Shown: positions 25,808-39,800 of the stretch, one piece after another
Layout: the number at the start of each line of letters is the position of its first letter
Numbering within the stretch: the stretch's first letter is position 1
NCBI GenBank assembly: GCA_031310005.1
Contig: CM062387.1
Coordinates: 1,054,001-1,118,000, forward strand
Direction: 5' to 3'
DNA length: 64,000 bases
DNA from: Dactylellina haptotyla
Lineage: Eukaryota; Ascomycota; Orbiliomycetes; Orbiliales; Orbiliaceae
Translations under genes and position numbers: made by a program
Notes under the pieces: generated by a model
The model's database searches: none
The model's input: the letters and a program-made list of their open reading frames with translations, nothing else
Told to the model about the DNA's origin: nothing

Positions 25808-27325
25808 TGTTGGTACTACGGTATGTACGAATGTCGTTATCTATATATGATGTATAATGATGAGTTAATTGTCTTCTAGTTAACTATGTGTTATCTATAT
25901 ATAGTGTATGTTATTATATAGTGGTGGTGATTATAATTGTAATAATTGCCCCATTGCGATTTATGATAAAAAAATATTTTTTATCATATATGATATTTAT
26001 TTTATTTAATTAAAAAATCTATCATTTTTACCACTTTATGCGAACATTTTTGTTTTCGTTTGGTGGTTATTAATATTACTGCGACTATTGAAGTTGTTGG
26101 TGTTGTTGTGATTATCAAAATTATCAGGACTGTTGCGGTTATCAAAATTATTGGGATTGGTGCACAGTATGTTTATTGTTTTTTGAAGTTTTGTATTAAG
26201 TCTGGTGTATTGATGTTTTTGGTATTGATTTATTAGTTGTTTTTAATTAAATATCCTATTTATTTAATAAAGTATTTAATATTATAACTACTATATTTTT
26301 TAATATATTTTTAAAAAATTCTTTTTATTTTATATAATAACTTAGATTAATCCTTCTAATATTTTATTAATATTAAAATTGTTAACTTTTACTATATTTC
26401 ATAAATTATAATATAATTTATGTTTAAATAAATCTTTATTTATATAAAATTTAGATAGAATAGATTTTAAATAAATAATTAATATAATATTATATATTTA
26501 ATTTTATTTTTAAATATATAATATATTTATATAGTATATAGGCTAATTATTTTAATAATTTTAAATAATCTTATTTTTTATTTATTTAATTTGAATAATA
26601 ATATAGTTTTTTAATTGTGTAATAGTACTTTTAATTAATTTTTTTATATAAATTTAAAAATATATATTATTAATTTTTAAATTAAATATTTTATATAATT
26701 TTTATTATATTATTATTATATATACTTTTAAAATATATATAAATATTATTAATTTCTAAAATATTTCATTTTAATTTTTTATTTTATTTTAATAGCTAAA
26801 TAACTATAAATATATTTTAAAATTCTTATTATAAACTACTTTATTTAAAATTATATCATTAAATATTATTTTATTATTATTTAAATAAAATATATTTTAT
26901 TTATAGCTTTTTTTTAATTAATATATAGTTTTAAATATTATATTTTATTATTTTATAATTATATTTTTTATTAATTAAAATTATATTATAATTTTTATTA
27001 TCTAATTTAACTTTTTAAATTTACTATCATTATAAAAATTGTAAATTATAAAAAAGGAATACTTTATTTTAATAGTTTTCATAAATTTAATTTAAAATTT
27101 GAAAAAAAATTTAAGATTTTTATTAAATATTATATTTTCGAATAATTTTTATTTATAGAATATTTTTTTATAAATAGTTTTACTTTATTTTTTAATTATT
27201 TAAATATTTTTATTTAATATGATTTTTTTTTAAACTATTTATTAATAGTGATAAACACCATATTATAACCTTCAATATTTAATAATTTTTATACAAAATT
27301 AATATATATTATTTAGAATAAATAT
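25808..27325 (-). pseudogene. Relic of another element with a preserved Asn-rich frame
   Basis: The segment from 25808 to about 26270 is much less AT-rich than its surroundings. On the minus strand an open frame of 68 codons (26239 down to a stop at 26036) reads through NQYQKHQYTRLNTKLQKT and later NPNNFDNRNSPDNFDNHNNT, an Asn-rich, low-complexity sequence. The repeat comes from a duplicated 27-bp unit. The composition resembles the Asn-rich part of a retrotransposon Gag, but no diagnostic domain is present. The left edge, TGTTGGTACTACGG, looks like an LTR terminus. The part from 26270 to 27325 is saturated AT with no motif. The plus strand is also open over the same 26-kb stretch, so the coding strand is not certain. 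Confidence 0.4.
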
Positions 27326-27330
27326 ATAAA

Positions 27331-27878
27331 TGTTACACTTTGTACGCTACCCAATGTAGTGGTACAAATATGCAATACTGAGATATGCAAAACTTTCTCT
27401 CTATCTAAGATACCTAGGTTTTTTAATAAAAAGTATATATAAAACTATAAAATATTGAAAATAATTTATTTAAAATATATAATAATAATAAAATAAAGAT
27501 AATTAAATATATTAAATTATATTTAAATTAACTAATAAAAATAGAAATACTTCATCAATCCTAATAATAGTTTTATATATATAAATATTATAAAATATTT
27601 TTAAAAGTTTATTTTTCTTATATATTTATATAAATAAAATATATAAACAAATAAATTTTTAAAAATTCTTATATTATTTATCTAAACCAAAAAATAAATA
27701 AATAAATATTTATATTATACCACAATATAATATTTTAAATAGGTATATAAACTTTACTAGTAAATATACTAAAAATAATATATATCTATAAATATAAAAT
27801 ATAATAATAAAAATTAAAATAGTATAATACAAAATAAAATACAAATATTTATATTATTAAGATTTGTAATTTATATTA
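27331..27878 (-). repeat. 3' LTR of G2
   Basis: This 548-bp LTR has an unusually well-preserved outer end at 27331-27420 (TGTTACACTTTGTACGCTAC, TTTCTCTCTATCTAAGATAC). Its inner end, which reads TGTCACAG in intact copies, is degraded. It is preceded internally, on the minus strand, by an A-rich run at about 27879-27893 that could be the polypurine tract. Confidence 0.9.
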
Positions 27879-28399
27879 TTTTTTTTTTTAAAATAAACTT
27901 CCATATAAGTAACTTTTATAAAATCTAAAATTCTATATAGATAGTATTAAGTAGAATAATAATATATTATCATTATTTTTATATAGAAATTGATTTTATA
28001 TATTATTAATTTTTATATTAAAGTTAAGTCTATATAGAATAATAATTTATATTACAGTATAAAATTTATTTTAAAATAAATATTTATATAATTATATATA
28101 TATAAAAGTGTAATAATCAAATCAAAATAGTAAAATAAAATTTAAATTATAAAATATTTTATAAATATAAATAATTAATATATTTTAAAATAATAATATT
28201 AGTAGATAGATGTTAAAAAAATTAAAATAAAATTTTTATTAACATTACATTATTTAAACTAATTAGATCAAAAATTCTAATATTCTTACTTTTCTTTTTT
28301 ATAAATTTTACATTCAAAATAAATACCTTTACTTTATTATATCTAAAAATGTAAATTATTCCATTTATACTTAAAATAAATAATATAATTGTTTGGTAG

Positions 28400-31300
28400 A
28401 CTTATATAGGTATTTTTTAAATTCTTATATCTAATTTCTTTACTAATTAATTTATAGTAGACCAATTGGATTATTAAGTGGAAAATAAAAAAAAAAAATT
28501 GGAAAAATTAAAAAAAAAAAAAATTTTAATATAGTAGAAAACATTTAAAATTTAAATAAAGGTTATAAAAAAATATAAAAAATTAAAATTATTAAAAATA
28601 AAATATATAAAAGTAATTATTTATAAAAATAATTTATTAAAATAATTAACTAAATAAGAAGAGGTAGCTAAGCAAATAGAAATTAAATTTTATAAAAATA
28701 TAAATATAATTTTTATTAAAAAGAAAATGGTACAAATCTATTAGAAAGTTATAAGCAATTTTATTAATTATTAATTTTAAAATTAAATTTTCTTTAATTG
28801 TTTATATTCTTTTTTTATAAATTATATTATATTTTTCTATTAAAAATAAATTTAAATAGTAGTAGGGGGTAAGTTGTGTTTAAGGATCTATTTATTATCT
28901 TGTGGTTTATATAATAATAATTATTTAATTAAATATTTATTATTTTTATTAAATCTATTAAAAATCTTTTTAAATTTATATTTTATATAATCTTTATATT
29001 TTAGTTTATTATTTTCTAAATTTTTTTTTAAATTTAAAAATATTAGTTCTAAGAGTAAGATATAGAAAAATTAATAGATTTAAGTAAATTTTGGAATTTC
29101 AAGTTTAAAAATATTATTACTAAATTTTCTAATAATAATAAAGAATTTATATTTTTAATAATTTAGTTTTTTACTTTATTATTTTTTTTATTTAATATAT
29201 TTAATAAGTAGGTATACTTTATCTCCTTTCTTCAAAAAAGATACTTCCATATATTACTAATTATAATAATATAATATATATTTTATTATAAATTAAAAAT
29301 CTTTTTATAAATTATCATAAAAATTTTTTATATTTTTAATATATTTTTCTATTTTTAAAATTATTTTCTTAAATATTATAAAAAATAATATTATGGTAAA
29401 GTTTTATTTTTTAAATATTTTATAAAATGTGTATTTAATAGATAAATATTTAAATATATTATAAATAAATTTAAAATATGGTAATAATTTAATTTAATTA
29501 TTTTATATTATATTAAAAAAATTTCTTAATTATATTTTAATAATTTAGATAATTTGTTCTGTGGCTCTATTTGTTTAAACGCATTCTTTATTAACAATAT
29601 TAATTTTAATATTAATTTAATTTTTAACTAAGTTTTAAAATTTATTAATAAATAACATATCTCTATTATAAATATATTTAAATTATAATTTATATTGGTT
29701 AAAGATTTGTTTATTATAAACTTATTTAAATTCAATTATAAACTATTTAAAATTTTATAATTTTAAAATTATTACTTTATTAAACTTGCAAGTGATAACT
29801 AAAACTTCGTTATAAATAGTATTTGTAAGAAGATCTCTTAAGGAGGGCATTTTTTATATAAAATTATATAAGATTACTTAGAATAATTTTAAAAATATAT
29901 TATAAAATTATAATTTTTTATAAAGTAAATATTAATTAAATTTGTTTTGATAGTATATATTATAAATTTTAATATATTATTTAATATATTATTATATTTA
30001 AAGTTAAAAATAAGACTTAGTTAGAAGTTCTTAAATATATTTAATTCCTAGATATTTATAGACTAATATATTATAATGTTATTTAATTAATTATTATTAA
30101 AGTTTTTTAATAAAAATATAGAAAAGGTTTTTAAAAAAAATAAATTTTTTTTTTATTATAAAATAATTTAAAATATTAAAATCTTTTAATAATATTTTTT
30201 TTATAATAAAATATTTATTATAATTTTGTTTAAAATTATTTATAAATTAATTTTCTAAAGTGTAAAAAATAAGATTAAAAGTTTTATTAATTAAAATAAT
30301 TATATATTATTTTTTTTTAAAAATAATTTTTTTATTTAATTAGACTTTAACTATTAAGTCAAATTATCAACTAATAACATTGGTTCCAGAATTTTTTTTT
30401 TTTTTATAGTATACAATCCTTATATTATATTAATTGATAAATTCCTATTAACAAACTTATTATTAGCTAAAATTTTTAAAGGATAAGAAGTAAATAAGGT
30501 TTTTATAATTTAAATATATTATAAAAGGTTTTTTTGTTTAAAAATATATTTTTTATATTTTATAAGTTTAAATGATAGTTATTATTTTTTTATTATGGAT
30601 GGGGTATTGTAGTTTGGTAATGTTAAACTTATAAGAAAGATAGGTAATAAAATATTATTTTTAATTAATTTATAATTAATATAAATAGGTTTTTAGTGTA
30701 GCATTAAAAATATTTATTTTAATTTTAATAAGTAGATTTGGATTATAAAGTTTAAGGATAGGGGCTGAAAAAAATAATTTTTTAAATATATTAAAGATGT
30801 GTATTTGGTTAAAAATTATATTGAAATGTATATTAATTTTTGTTAGTTTTAAGAGGGTGGTAAATATATAATTATATTATTTAATAAATTGTTAATAATA
30901 ATTGTAAAGTCCTAAAAATATTTGAATATTTTTGATATTTTAAGATTAAAGTTATTTTTAAATAATGTTGACTTTTTTAGGATTTATTTTAATTTTTTTA
31001 ATTATAATAATAGTTTTAAGAAATTTGTATTTTATAACTTTGAATTTTATTTTTTTTAGTTTAATTTTAAAATTATATTTGTTTAATATTTTAAAAATAA
31101 TAATAATATGTTATTAATATTTTTTAAGATTTTTACTGTAAATTAATATATTGTTAAGTAGATAATACATATTTTATTAATATAATCTTTTAATATATAA
31201 TTTATGAAGGTTTAAAGATATTAGAATATTAATTAATTTTATAGGTATAATTAAGTATTTGAATAGATTATAATAATATTTAAATGTTATTTTTAAATGT

Positions 31301-32260
31301 TTTTCAGGATAATTTATAAATTATAATAAATAATAATAATATTAAATTTAATAAAACAAATAGTTTTAATTAATTAATCTAAAAATTTATTGATTTAAGG
31401 TAAACTATTATAATCTTTAATAAACTATTATAATCTTTAATTATAATAGTATTAAAGCTTTAGTAATTAATGCAGATTTATAATTTTTATTTTTTTAAAA
31501 ATAAAAAAATTGGGTATTTTGTAAAAGATTTTAAAAACAAATATATCCTTTTATAAATTTTTTTAATATATTTTTAAGTATTTTAAATTTTTCCTTTATA
31601 CAAGTATAAATAAATAAGAATTTAGACATAATATTTTTTACAATAATATTTTATAAATAAATTTATTAAATAATAATAATATATTTTTATTTTTAATTTT
31701 TTTAAAAATTTAAATTTATTTAAATATTTATTTTAGGATTTTAAAAATATATCTTTGAAAATTGTTTTAATAGTTTTAATAATATTTTGGTTTTAAGCTA
31801 TATTTATTTAAAAGTATTAAATTTATTTTAAAGAATAATAATAGATTTCTTTATTAAAAATGTTTTATAAATTATATAGATTTTTTAATTATTTATAAAT
31901 TATTTATCAAATTTAACGTAGATTCTATTAACAATTATAATAAATAAATTTAATTATTTTATTTCAAAAATTTATAATTAAATTATAGTTTTTTAACCAA
32001 TTATATCCTAAAATAAAGTTGTTATTAATAAAATTAAAAATGTTAATAATTTATTTTTCAAAATATTTATTAATAATAAAGATAATGTTAGTTTTATATT
32101 TAACTATACCTAAGAGGCTTCCTCCAAAAGTAATAATGTTATATATAATATTTTTAAATTATATAAAAAGATTATATTTTTTAATATATTTTTTTAAAAT
32201 ATATATAATTTTTGTTTTACTATTTATAAGAGTTTACATAAGGTTTTTATTAATAATATA
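28400..32260 (-). pseudogene. G2 pol relic: protease, RT, RNase H, integrase, chromodomain-like tail
   Basis: On the minus strand the protease site near 32214-32236 reads LINSKT where an active enzyme has a DSGA-type site. The reverse transcriptase covers about 31080-31700 and carries a 20-bp tandem duplication at 31401-31440. RNase H near 30573-30620 reads LQYPIHNKKII, a mutated RYPIYDKELLAI-type block. The integrase C-terminus near 28990-29060 reads FYILLLELIFLNLK. It is followed at about 28870-28985 by YKFKKIFNRFNKNNKYLIK, the frame of a chromodomain (family pattern Y-x-V-E-x-I-L-D .. YLVKWKGY). In chromoviruses this tail guides integration to heterochromatin. All domains are broken. Confidence 0.75.
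31401..31440. repeat. 20-bp tandem duplication in G2 reverse transcriptase
   Basis: TAAACTATTATAATCTTTAA occurs twice in direct succession. G1 has one unit at the equivalent site (about 1770-1785). Twenty bases are not a multiple of three, so it also shifts the frame. Confidence 0.85.
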
Positions 32261-32269
32261 ATATTTAAA

Positions 32270-35200
32270 AATATTATTTTTAATTTAATTAAAAATTTTA
32301 TTAGATTTAATAAAGTTAGAATTGATAGTTTAATATACGTTATTGTTTAAAATTCTTTTAATTTAAAATATTATGTTATTTAATATTATTAAATTTATAT
32401 TATTAATAATATTCCCTACTTTTTTTATTTTTAAAGACCAGATAATATACCTATTATAACTAAAATATTTTATTGATAATTCCAAATATGAAATTTTAAA
32501 TTTTTTCTATAATAAAATTATTATTTATAATTTAAACAATTTTTATAAATATATAATTTTGAAATTTTTTCTAATATATTATAAAAATAATATTAATCTA
32601 TTTTTATATATAATTAATATAAGTATATAAATTTTTATTATAAAAATAATAATTAGAAAGTTTTAATTTGTAAAATTAATATTTTTCTTTTTCAATTTTT
32701 TTTATAACATTAATTTCTAATATCATTTTAATAATATTATAATTTTCTATGTAAAATTAATATATTTTATAATTTTATACTAATTTAATTTTATAATAGT
32801 AAGTATTATAAAATATATAATTTATTAATAAAATTTATAAAATTTTTTATTATTTTCCATATATTTATAATTAAAAATAATTATTTAATTTTATAATTTT
32901 AACATATAAATTTGGCTAAATCTATGTTAAAATATCTATATAATTAGTATCAATATATTCTATATAATTTTATATATCAATTAATAAATTAAAACCAGTT
33001 TTATTATTATTAGTATAAAATACTAAATAATCATATCCTATAGGTTTAATACCAAATAAGATAAGTTATCTAAAGCATTAATTTTCTTAATATTTAGGTG
33101 TAATATTTTTATAATTTTTATTAATTTTAATATTTAATCTTCGAAAGTTTATTTAGTAAAGGGTTTAATTTTTAATAATTAAATAATATTGTTAATTATT
33201 AGAAAATTAATAAATTCTTTTAAATTAATTTTTATACAATAGGTTAATAAAAAATATTAAATAATTTTGTAATTTTTTTATAAATAAATTTTAAATTCAT
33301 ATTAATATATAATTTTCAAAATTTATTATAAATAAATTTCTTTTTAAATTTTATATTCCTTTTATAAGTTATTTGAAGAATTTTAAATAAATTATAAATA
33401 TATAGTTTTTTAAAAAAGAGTTTTCTTATTTAAAATAATATTTTTATAATAAATTTAATATTATTTTTTTATTAAATATTTTAGTTTTAACTCTTAAAAG
33501 TATATATTTCAAATAAGGTAATAGGTAAAATAGAAATTTAAATTTTTTTTAACATGGCTAGGATTTAAAAAATAATTAAATTAGTGTTAAAAATATTTTT
33601 TTTATTAATTTAATAAAATATAATATTAAATTAACATTTTTTTTAGAATTCTTCTTTAAATTATTAATAATCATTTTTATATTTTTTTATATATTTATTA
33701 TAATTTTCTTAATTTTTTTTATAAATATATTATTTTTATAGTATCTCTTGATTAACTATTCTAACATTTTTTAAATATTAATTAATTAGATAATTTCACT
33801 TAATATATCCTTCCTTATTACACTAATAATATACTAGTTTATTGGATTTTAAAGAACAACTTTTTAATTATTAATTTTGATTTTGGATTTTTTTTAATTC
33901 CATAAAAGATAATTCAAAAATATTTTTTAAAATTTAGTTATTTCCATTTCATTACCATTAATTATTTAATTTTTAATAATTATTTTAAGAAATATATAAA
34001 GAATTATTTTAATTTTAAAATAATCAATTTTAATTTATTATAGGGTAATTTTTAGGGTTATAAGGGGGTCGATTTTCTTAATTATTATTGTAAAGTCTAA
34101 ATTAATTATTTTATTAATTTGGATGATTTTTTTAGAAGTTAGAAAATTGGTTGTAATTATTATAGTTTTAAAAGGTATTTATTTTATATTTTTGAAAATA
34201 ATTATTATTAAATCTTATAATCAAATTTTTAATTATATAATATTGGATCTTTAAATTATATATAATCATTTTAATAATTTTCTATCTCCATATAGATTTT
34301 AATTTTTTTTTAATATAATAAATTAATTATTTTACTATATATCTAACTATAAAAGCATAAGTATTAATAATTTAAAAATATTTTTTAATAAATTTAATTT
34401 ATCATAAATTTTAAATAATATGAAAAGCTTTTTAGTTTTATCTTAATATTTATAGAATTATTTAAGTCCTTTAATAAAATATAAATAATTAGTAAAAATT
34501 TAAATAATATAATTATTATTAGTTTTCTATAATATAATTATTATTAGTTTTATTTTTTATTTTTATTTTTTTTATATTGTATGAAGTAAGAGTTATATAT
34601 AGAAAATAATTCCAGTAAGAAATATAAAAAAAAAAAAAAATTTATTTTTATTATTTTTAAATTATTAATATTGAAAATAAAAGATAATAGTAGTTTATTG
34701 GGTAAATTGATTAAATTTATGTGGTAAATTGTCAAATTTATTAAGGTTTAATATTTTTATTTTCTTATATTAAATAATAAATTAGAGTAGATTAGTAAAA
34801 TTTGTTGAAAGGTTATTAAAGTTATTAAAATATTTTTTATTATTATTATTAAAATTTTTATTAAAATTTTTTAAATTTCCGAGATTAAAAACTGATTTGT
34901 AACAGAATCTATTCTTATTTAGTATAAAATAAAAATAAATTTTATTTAATCTTTAGTTAGATCCTAAAGCAATTAGTATAGTTTTTTTTTTAATTATATT
35001 AGATATATTTTAGATATTTTTATAGATTTTGGTAGTTATTTGGGTTATAATAGCCATTTTTTTAAATTTTTTTAAAATTTTTATAATTATTTTTAAATTT
35101 TATAAATATTTATTATTATTTGGAATAATAATTTTTACTAAGCTGTTAATAACTTTATTAAATATATATAATTTTTTTTTTTGTATTTGTATGGTAGTAT

Positions 35201-35452
35201 TGAGATAGATTTTATTGTTGATAATTGAAATTTTGTTTTTATTTTTAAGCAAATCAATTTTGAGGATTAATGGGGGTAAAAATAATATTTTTTTTTTTTA
35301 TTTTTATAAGTATAAAAGTATTTAATTGATTTTATAAGACTTAATTTTTAATTTATTTATCCAGATATTATATAGATAAAAACAATCACTTTTTTTATTT
35401 ATAATCTCATTTTTTAAAATTATAAAATTTTTTAAATTAAAAAATACTATTA
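32270..35452 (-). pseudogene. G2 gag relic
   Basis: This aligns along its length with the gag region of G1 (2650-5833). The capsid block around 34700-34770 corresponds to the KVKVPD segment of G1 but is more damaged. The inferred start codon near 35452 is mutated. The 80-codon frame at 32019-32261 on the plus strand and the 61-codon frame at 34550-34735 are antisense or off-register to gag-pol and are not separate genes. Confidence 0.6.
34504..34553. repeat. 25-bp tandem duplication in G2 gag
   Basis: The unit ATAATATAATTATTATTAGT plus TTTCT is present twice in a row. G1 has one at the equivalent position (around 4900-4925). Confidence 0.8.
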
Positions 35453-35492
35453 TATATATGCTTCTCCTTAGTTAAGAGATAATTAGTTAAAG

Positions 35493-36040
35493 TGTTATAT
35501 TTTATATACTACCCAATATAATAATATAAATATACAATACTGAGATATGCAAAATTTTTTTTTTATTTAGGATATCTAAGTCTCTTAGTAAAAAGTATAT
35601 ATAAAGTTATAAGGTATTGAAGATAGTTTGTTTAAAATATATAATAATAATAGAGTAAAAATAACTAAATATATTAAATTATATTTAAATTAATTGATGA
35701 AAATAGAAATACTTTATTAGTTCTAATGATAGTCTTATATATATGAGCATTATAGAATATTTTTAAAAATTCATTTTTTTTATGTGTTTATATAAATAAG
35801 ATGTGCAAACAAACAAGCTTCTAAAAATTTTTGTGTTGCTTATTTAAGTTAAGAAATAAATAAACAAACATTTATATTATACTGTAGTATGGTGTTTTAA
35901 ATAGGTATGTAAACTTCACCAACAAACATACTAGAAGTAATATATATTTGTGAATATAAAGTGTAGTAGTAAAAATTAGAATAGTGTAGCGTAAAGCAAG
36001 GTACAGGTATTTATATTGTCAAGATTTGTGGTCTGTGACA
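35493..36040 (-). repeat. 5' LTR of G2
   Basis: This 548-bp LTR on the minus strand starts TGTCACAGACCACAAATCTT at 36040 and ends TATAACA at 35493. Differences from the 3' LTR are almost exclusively G-to-A or C-to-T, so both LTRs mutated independently after insertion. Confidence 0.92.
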
Positions 36041-36045
36041 ATAAA

Positions 36046-36668
36046 TAATATTTATTATAATTAGTTATATAAGCTATATTTTAAAATTTAATATATTTTA
36101 TAAATTTTATAATAGCTAATATATTTTTTTAATTTATTATTAAATCTTTTAATATATAATATTTTAAATATTTTATTATAAATATATTTATAATTATTTA
36201 TAATTATCATATTTAAATTTAAATATTTTTTTAATTATAATATTTAATATATATAATTAATAATATCCATTTATTTAATTTATATATATTAATAGTTTAT
36301 TTATACAAAATTTAAAACTACTATTATTAAATATATAATATTCATTATTATTATATTTTCTAACAATTATATTTTTAATAATAAATTAAAAGTTTTTATC
36401 TTTTTTATATCCAATTATTATTTTACCTTTAAATATGTTATCCATTTTTATAAAAATAATTAAATATATATATATATTATAATTTTTTAAATAATAATAT
36501 TATAATATAATTATATTATTATTTATAATTTTTTTAATAATTTATTAGGTTGTTTTTCTATTTTAATTAATAATTTTGATAATATATTTATTATTATATT
36601 AATTTTATTTAACTCATATTTAATATATATATTATAAAATTGGGATAAGTATTATCTAATTAATATAA
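36046..36668. other. AT-rich spacer between G2 and C2
   Basis: This 0.6-kb saturated AT sequence has no recognisable motif. Because both flanking elements have target-site duplications, it is original host sequence. It was once contiguous with 27325 on its left and with 45589 on its right. Confidence 0.6.
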
Positions 36669-36673
36669 GTTAT

Positions 36674-36840
36674 TGTAGAAGCTTCAGCTATAGCAGTATC
36701 ACTGATCATATGTAAGTATGAGCCTGTAAAATTAATATTCAATGATCTAGAATTATAATATATTAAGTCTACTTTATAAATATATATATAAAGTAGTATA
36801 AATAAATCCAGCTTATATAATTTAATATATAATCCTTATA
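36674..36840. repeat. Left LTR of C2
   Basis: This 167-bp LTR starts TGTAGAAGCTTCAGCTATAG, differing from C1 by a G-to-A change in TGTGG, and ends AATCCTTATA. The first 55 bases are nearly unmutated. Confidence 0.92.
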
Positions 36841-39800
36841 TCCTAATTTATAATAATACCAATATAATATTTATATAATTTTAAAAATATATAAAATAAT
36901 AATTTTATAATATTAATTTTAAAATAATTAAAAATAATATTAATAATTAATTTATTATAATAGTTATTTTTTTATTTAAAATAAAAAATTAAAATTATAC
37001 AATTTTTATTATAAAACTTATTAATTTCTTTTAATTATTTAATCATAAATAAATAAAAAAAATATTAAATATAGTGTAAAAATTTTATTATATTATTAAA
37101 TTTATAAATAATAGTTTTATTAATTATACTTTATATAATTTAAATAATAAAAATTAATAATATATATATATATATAATTTAAATAATTAATATAATAAAA
37201 CTAATAATATTTTATTATTTTAGTATAATAGATTATAATTAAAAATAACAATTTATATTATTTTTAATTTAAAAATATATAAATTAAAATTAATATAATA
37301 ATTTTTAAAATTTTATAATAAAAAAATAAAAATATATACTTAATAATCAATTTTTTTAAATAATAGGTTTTAAACACAACTCTTTATTATTTATTAATTT
37401 TATTAAATAACTTGATTTTACCTTATATATCCTATTTTTGTTTTAATTTAATACCATTTTATTTTTTACAACTATATTTATAGAAAATACCATTTTAATA
37501 CTATAATTAATAATTTTAACCAATATATTTATATTATTAGTTATTAATATTATTATAATAATAATTATATATGTATAATAATATTTATAATTTATTTAGG
37601 TAAGTATATTTCCTATATACTTATAAATATAAATTGTATTTAAAATAAATTAGCTATTTAATATTTATTTATTAATTTATATATTAATATATATTTTATA
37701 AAATTATAATATTAAATTTTTAGATAGCAGAGGTCTAATATTAATTATAATTTATAATTTTTATAATTTATTATTATATTTAAAAATTTATAATATTATT
37801 AAATAATTATTTACAAATATATATTTTATAATATTAATATTTTAATTAATATAGTTTATAATATAATATTAAATAAATTTTTTTAATAATTAAATTATTA
37901 TTAGTATATTATAGGAATTAAATAATAATACTAATATTATTATTTTTAATTTTTTACTTATTTATTAATTTTAATATCAAAATACTTTAAATATAACTAA
38001 CTATGATATTAATAAAATAAATAATATATTATTTATATAAATTATAATTATAATATTTAAAATATAAAAAATTTACAAATACATCTACACTTTTACCCAA
38101 TTTAATAAATATTATAATAAAATTAATTTTTATTATATATAAAGATAAATATAAAATTATATAAATTATTAAAATATTTTTTATATATAATTATTAATTA
38201 AATATATATATTAATAATAATAATATTATTAGGTAGTAAAAGGGATATTTTTAATTTTATTTTTATAAATATTATTAATAAGAAATTTTTTAATTAAATT
38301 TTTATTTTTAATATAATTAAAGATAATAATTTTTATTTTAATAAAAAATTTTGTAATTATTTTTATAACTTATTGTTTTAGGTTATTGTATTATTTTTAA
38401 TAAAAATATATAATTAAAAATTAATTTTTGTGTAATATTTTTAATTTATAAATTTATATTTAATTAGTATTATTATATATTTTAAAATTTAGTAAAATTA
38501 TTTTTTATAATATTATAATTATAATATAAAATTTATTTATATATATTTTTAAATATTAATATATTTATATTATTGTTTTTTAATATTCTTTTATAAATGT
38601 ATTAATATATTAATTTAATTTTGTAATTATATAGATAAAATTTAATTTATTATTTTATATTGTATATATTAAAGATTTTAGTATATTATAATATATATAT
38701 ATATTTTTATATTTAATTTAAACCAACTATTATTCTTAAAAGTTATATCTTTGAATTTATAAAAATATATTTAATTTTTAATTCAACATATTAAAGTATT
38801 TAAAATTTTTTTATAATATTATTTTTAATTAATTTGTAGAGATTTAATAACTTAATTATATTATATCCATAATTTTAAAATTATTTTATTTTCTTTAAAT
38901 TAATAATTAAATATTTCTTTATAAAAGCTACTTTTGCCTTTTAAATTATAAAAAATTTAATAATATTATTTTAAAATTATTAACATACGTATAATTATTA
39001 TATTTTTAAAATATAAAAACAAATATTAGTAATATTTTCTTTATATAAAATAAGAAATTTACATTTAATAGTATAGAATTTAATTTTTATTTTAGAAATA
39101 AAATGCCTATTTTAAATTATATAAAGATTTAAATAATAATAATACTTTTATTTCCTTTATATTTTATAATTTTTAGGTAGTATAATTACTACCTTTTTTG
39201 ATAATGGTTTAATATTGTATATAAAAATTAGTTTTAATATTAAATTAATAAATATATAAATTTTAATAATAATTACTAATAATAGTATTTATATTATATA
39301 TAAATTTATAATTAATATATATTTTAATATAATAAATATTATATTTTATTTATAATTTTAATAATTAATTTTATTTTATATATTTAAAATCTATAAATTT
39401 TTATATAAATATTTATTTTAATTTTATAAATTTAATAGTTTTTAAATATTGTTTTAAGTTTAATTTAAATATTATTTAAAGATAATATTTTAATTCTTTT
39501 TATAGTAGTAATTTACTAAATATATTTATTTAAAAATATAATTTTAATAAAATTATAGTAGATTAAAGTATAGTATATTTCTATAATTATTAATATGGTA
39601 TAAATTTTTTAAATAGTAAAATATTTATTATTTAGTAGTAATTATAATATAAAATTTATATATAAAATTAATAATTATAAATTTTTTATTATATTATAAA
39701 TATTTTATTTATTTATAAATTTAATAATAATTTACTTATTTTCTTTTTTATAGTTTTATTTAAATAATAAGTAAATTATTTTTATAATTATAAAAATTTA

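Larger units (their letters stand above)
27331..36040 (-). mobile_element. Ty3/gypsy LTR retrotransposon G2, complete, RIP-degraded
   Basis: This is a full-length 8710-bp minus-strand copy. Both LTRs are present (35493-36040 is 5', 27331-27878 is 3'). It is flanked by a perfect 5-bp target-site duplication ATAAA (27326-27330 and 36041-36045). Gag, protease, reverse transcriptase, RNase H and the integrase tail with a chromodomain-like end can be traced in that order on the minus strand. Compared with G1 it has lost mainly C on the plus strand, while G1 has lost mainly G. It interrupts older sequence that continues at 25808-27325 and 36046-36668. Confidence 0.93.
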
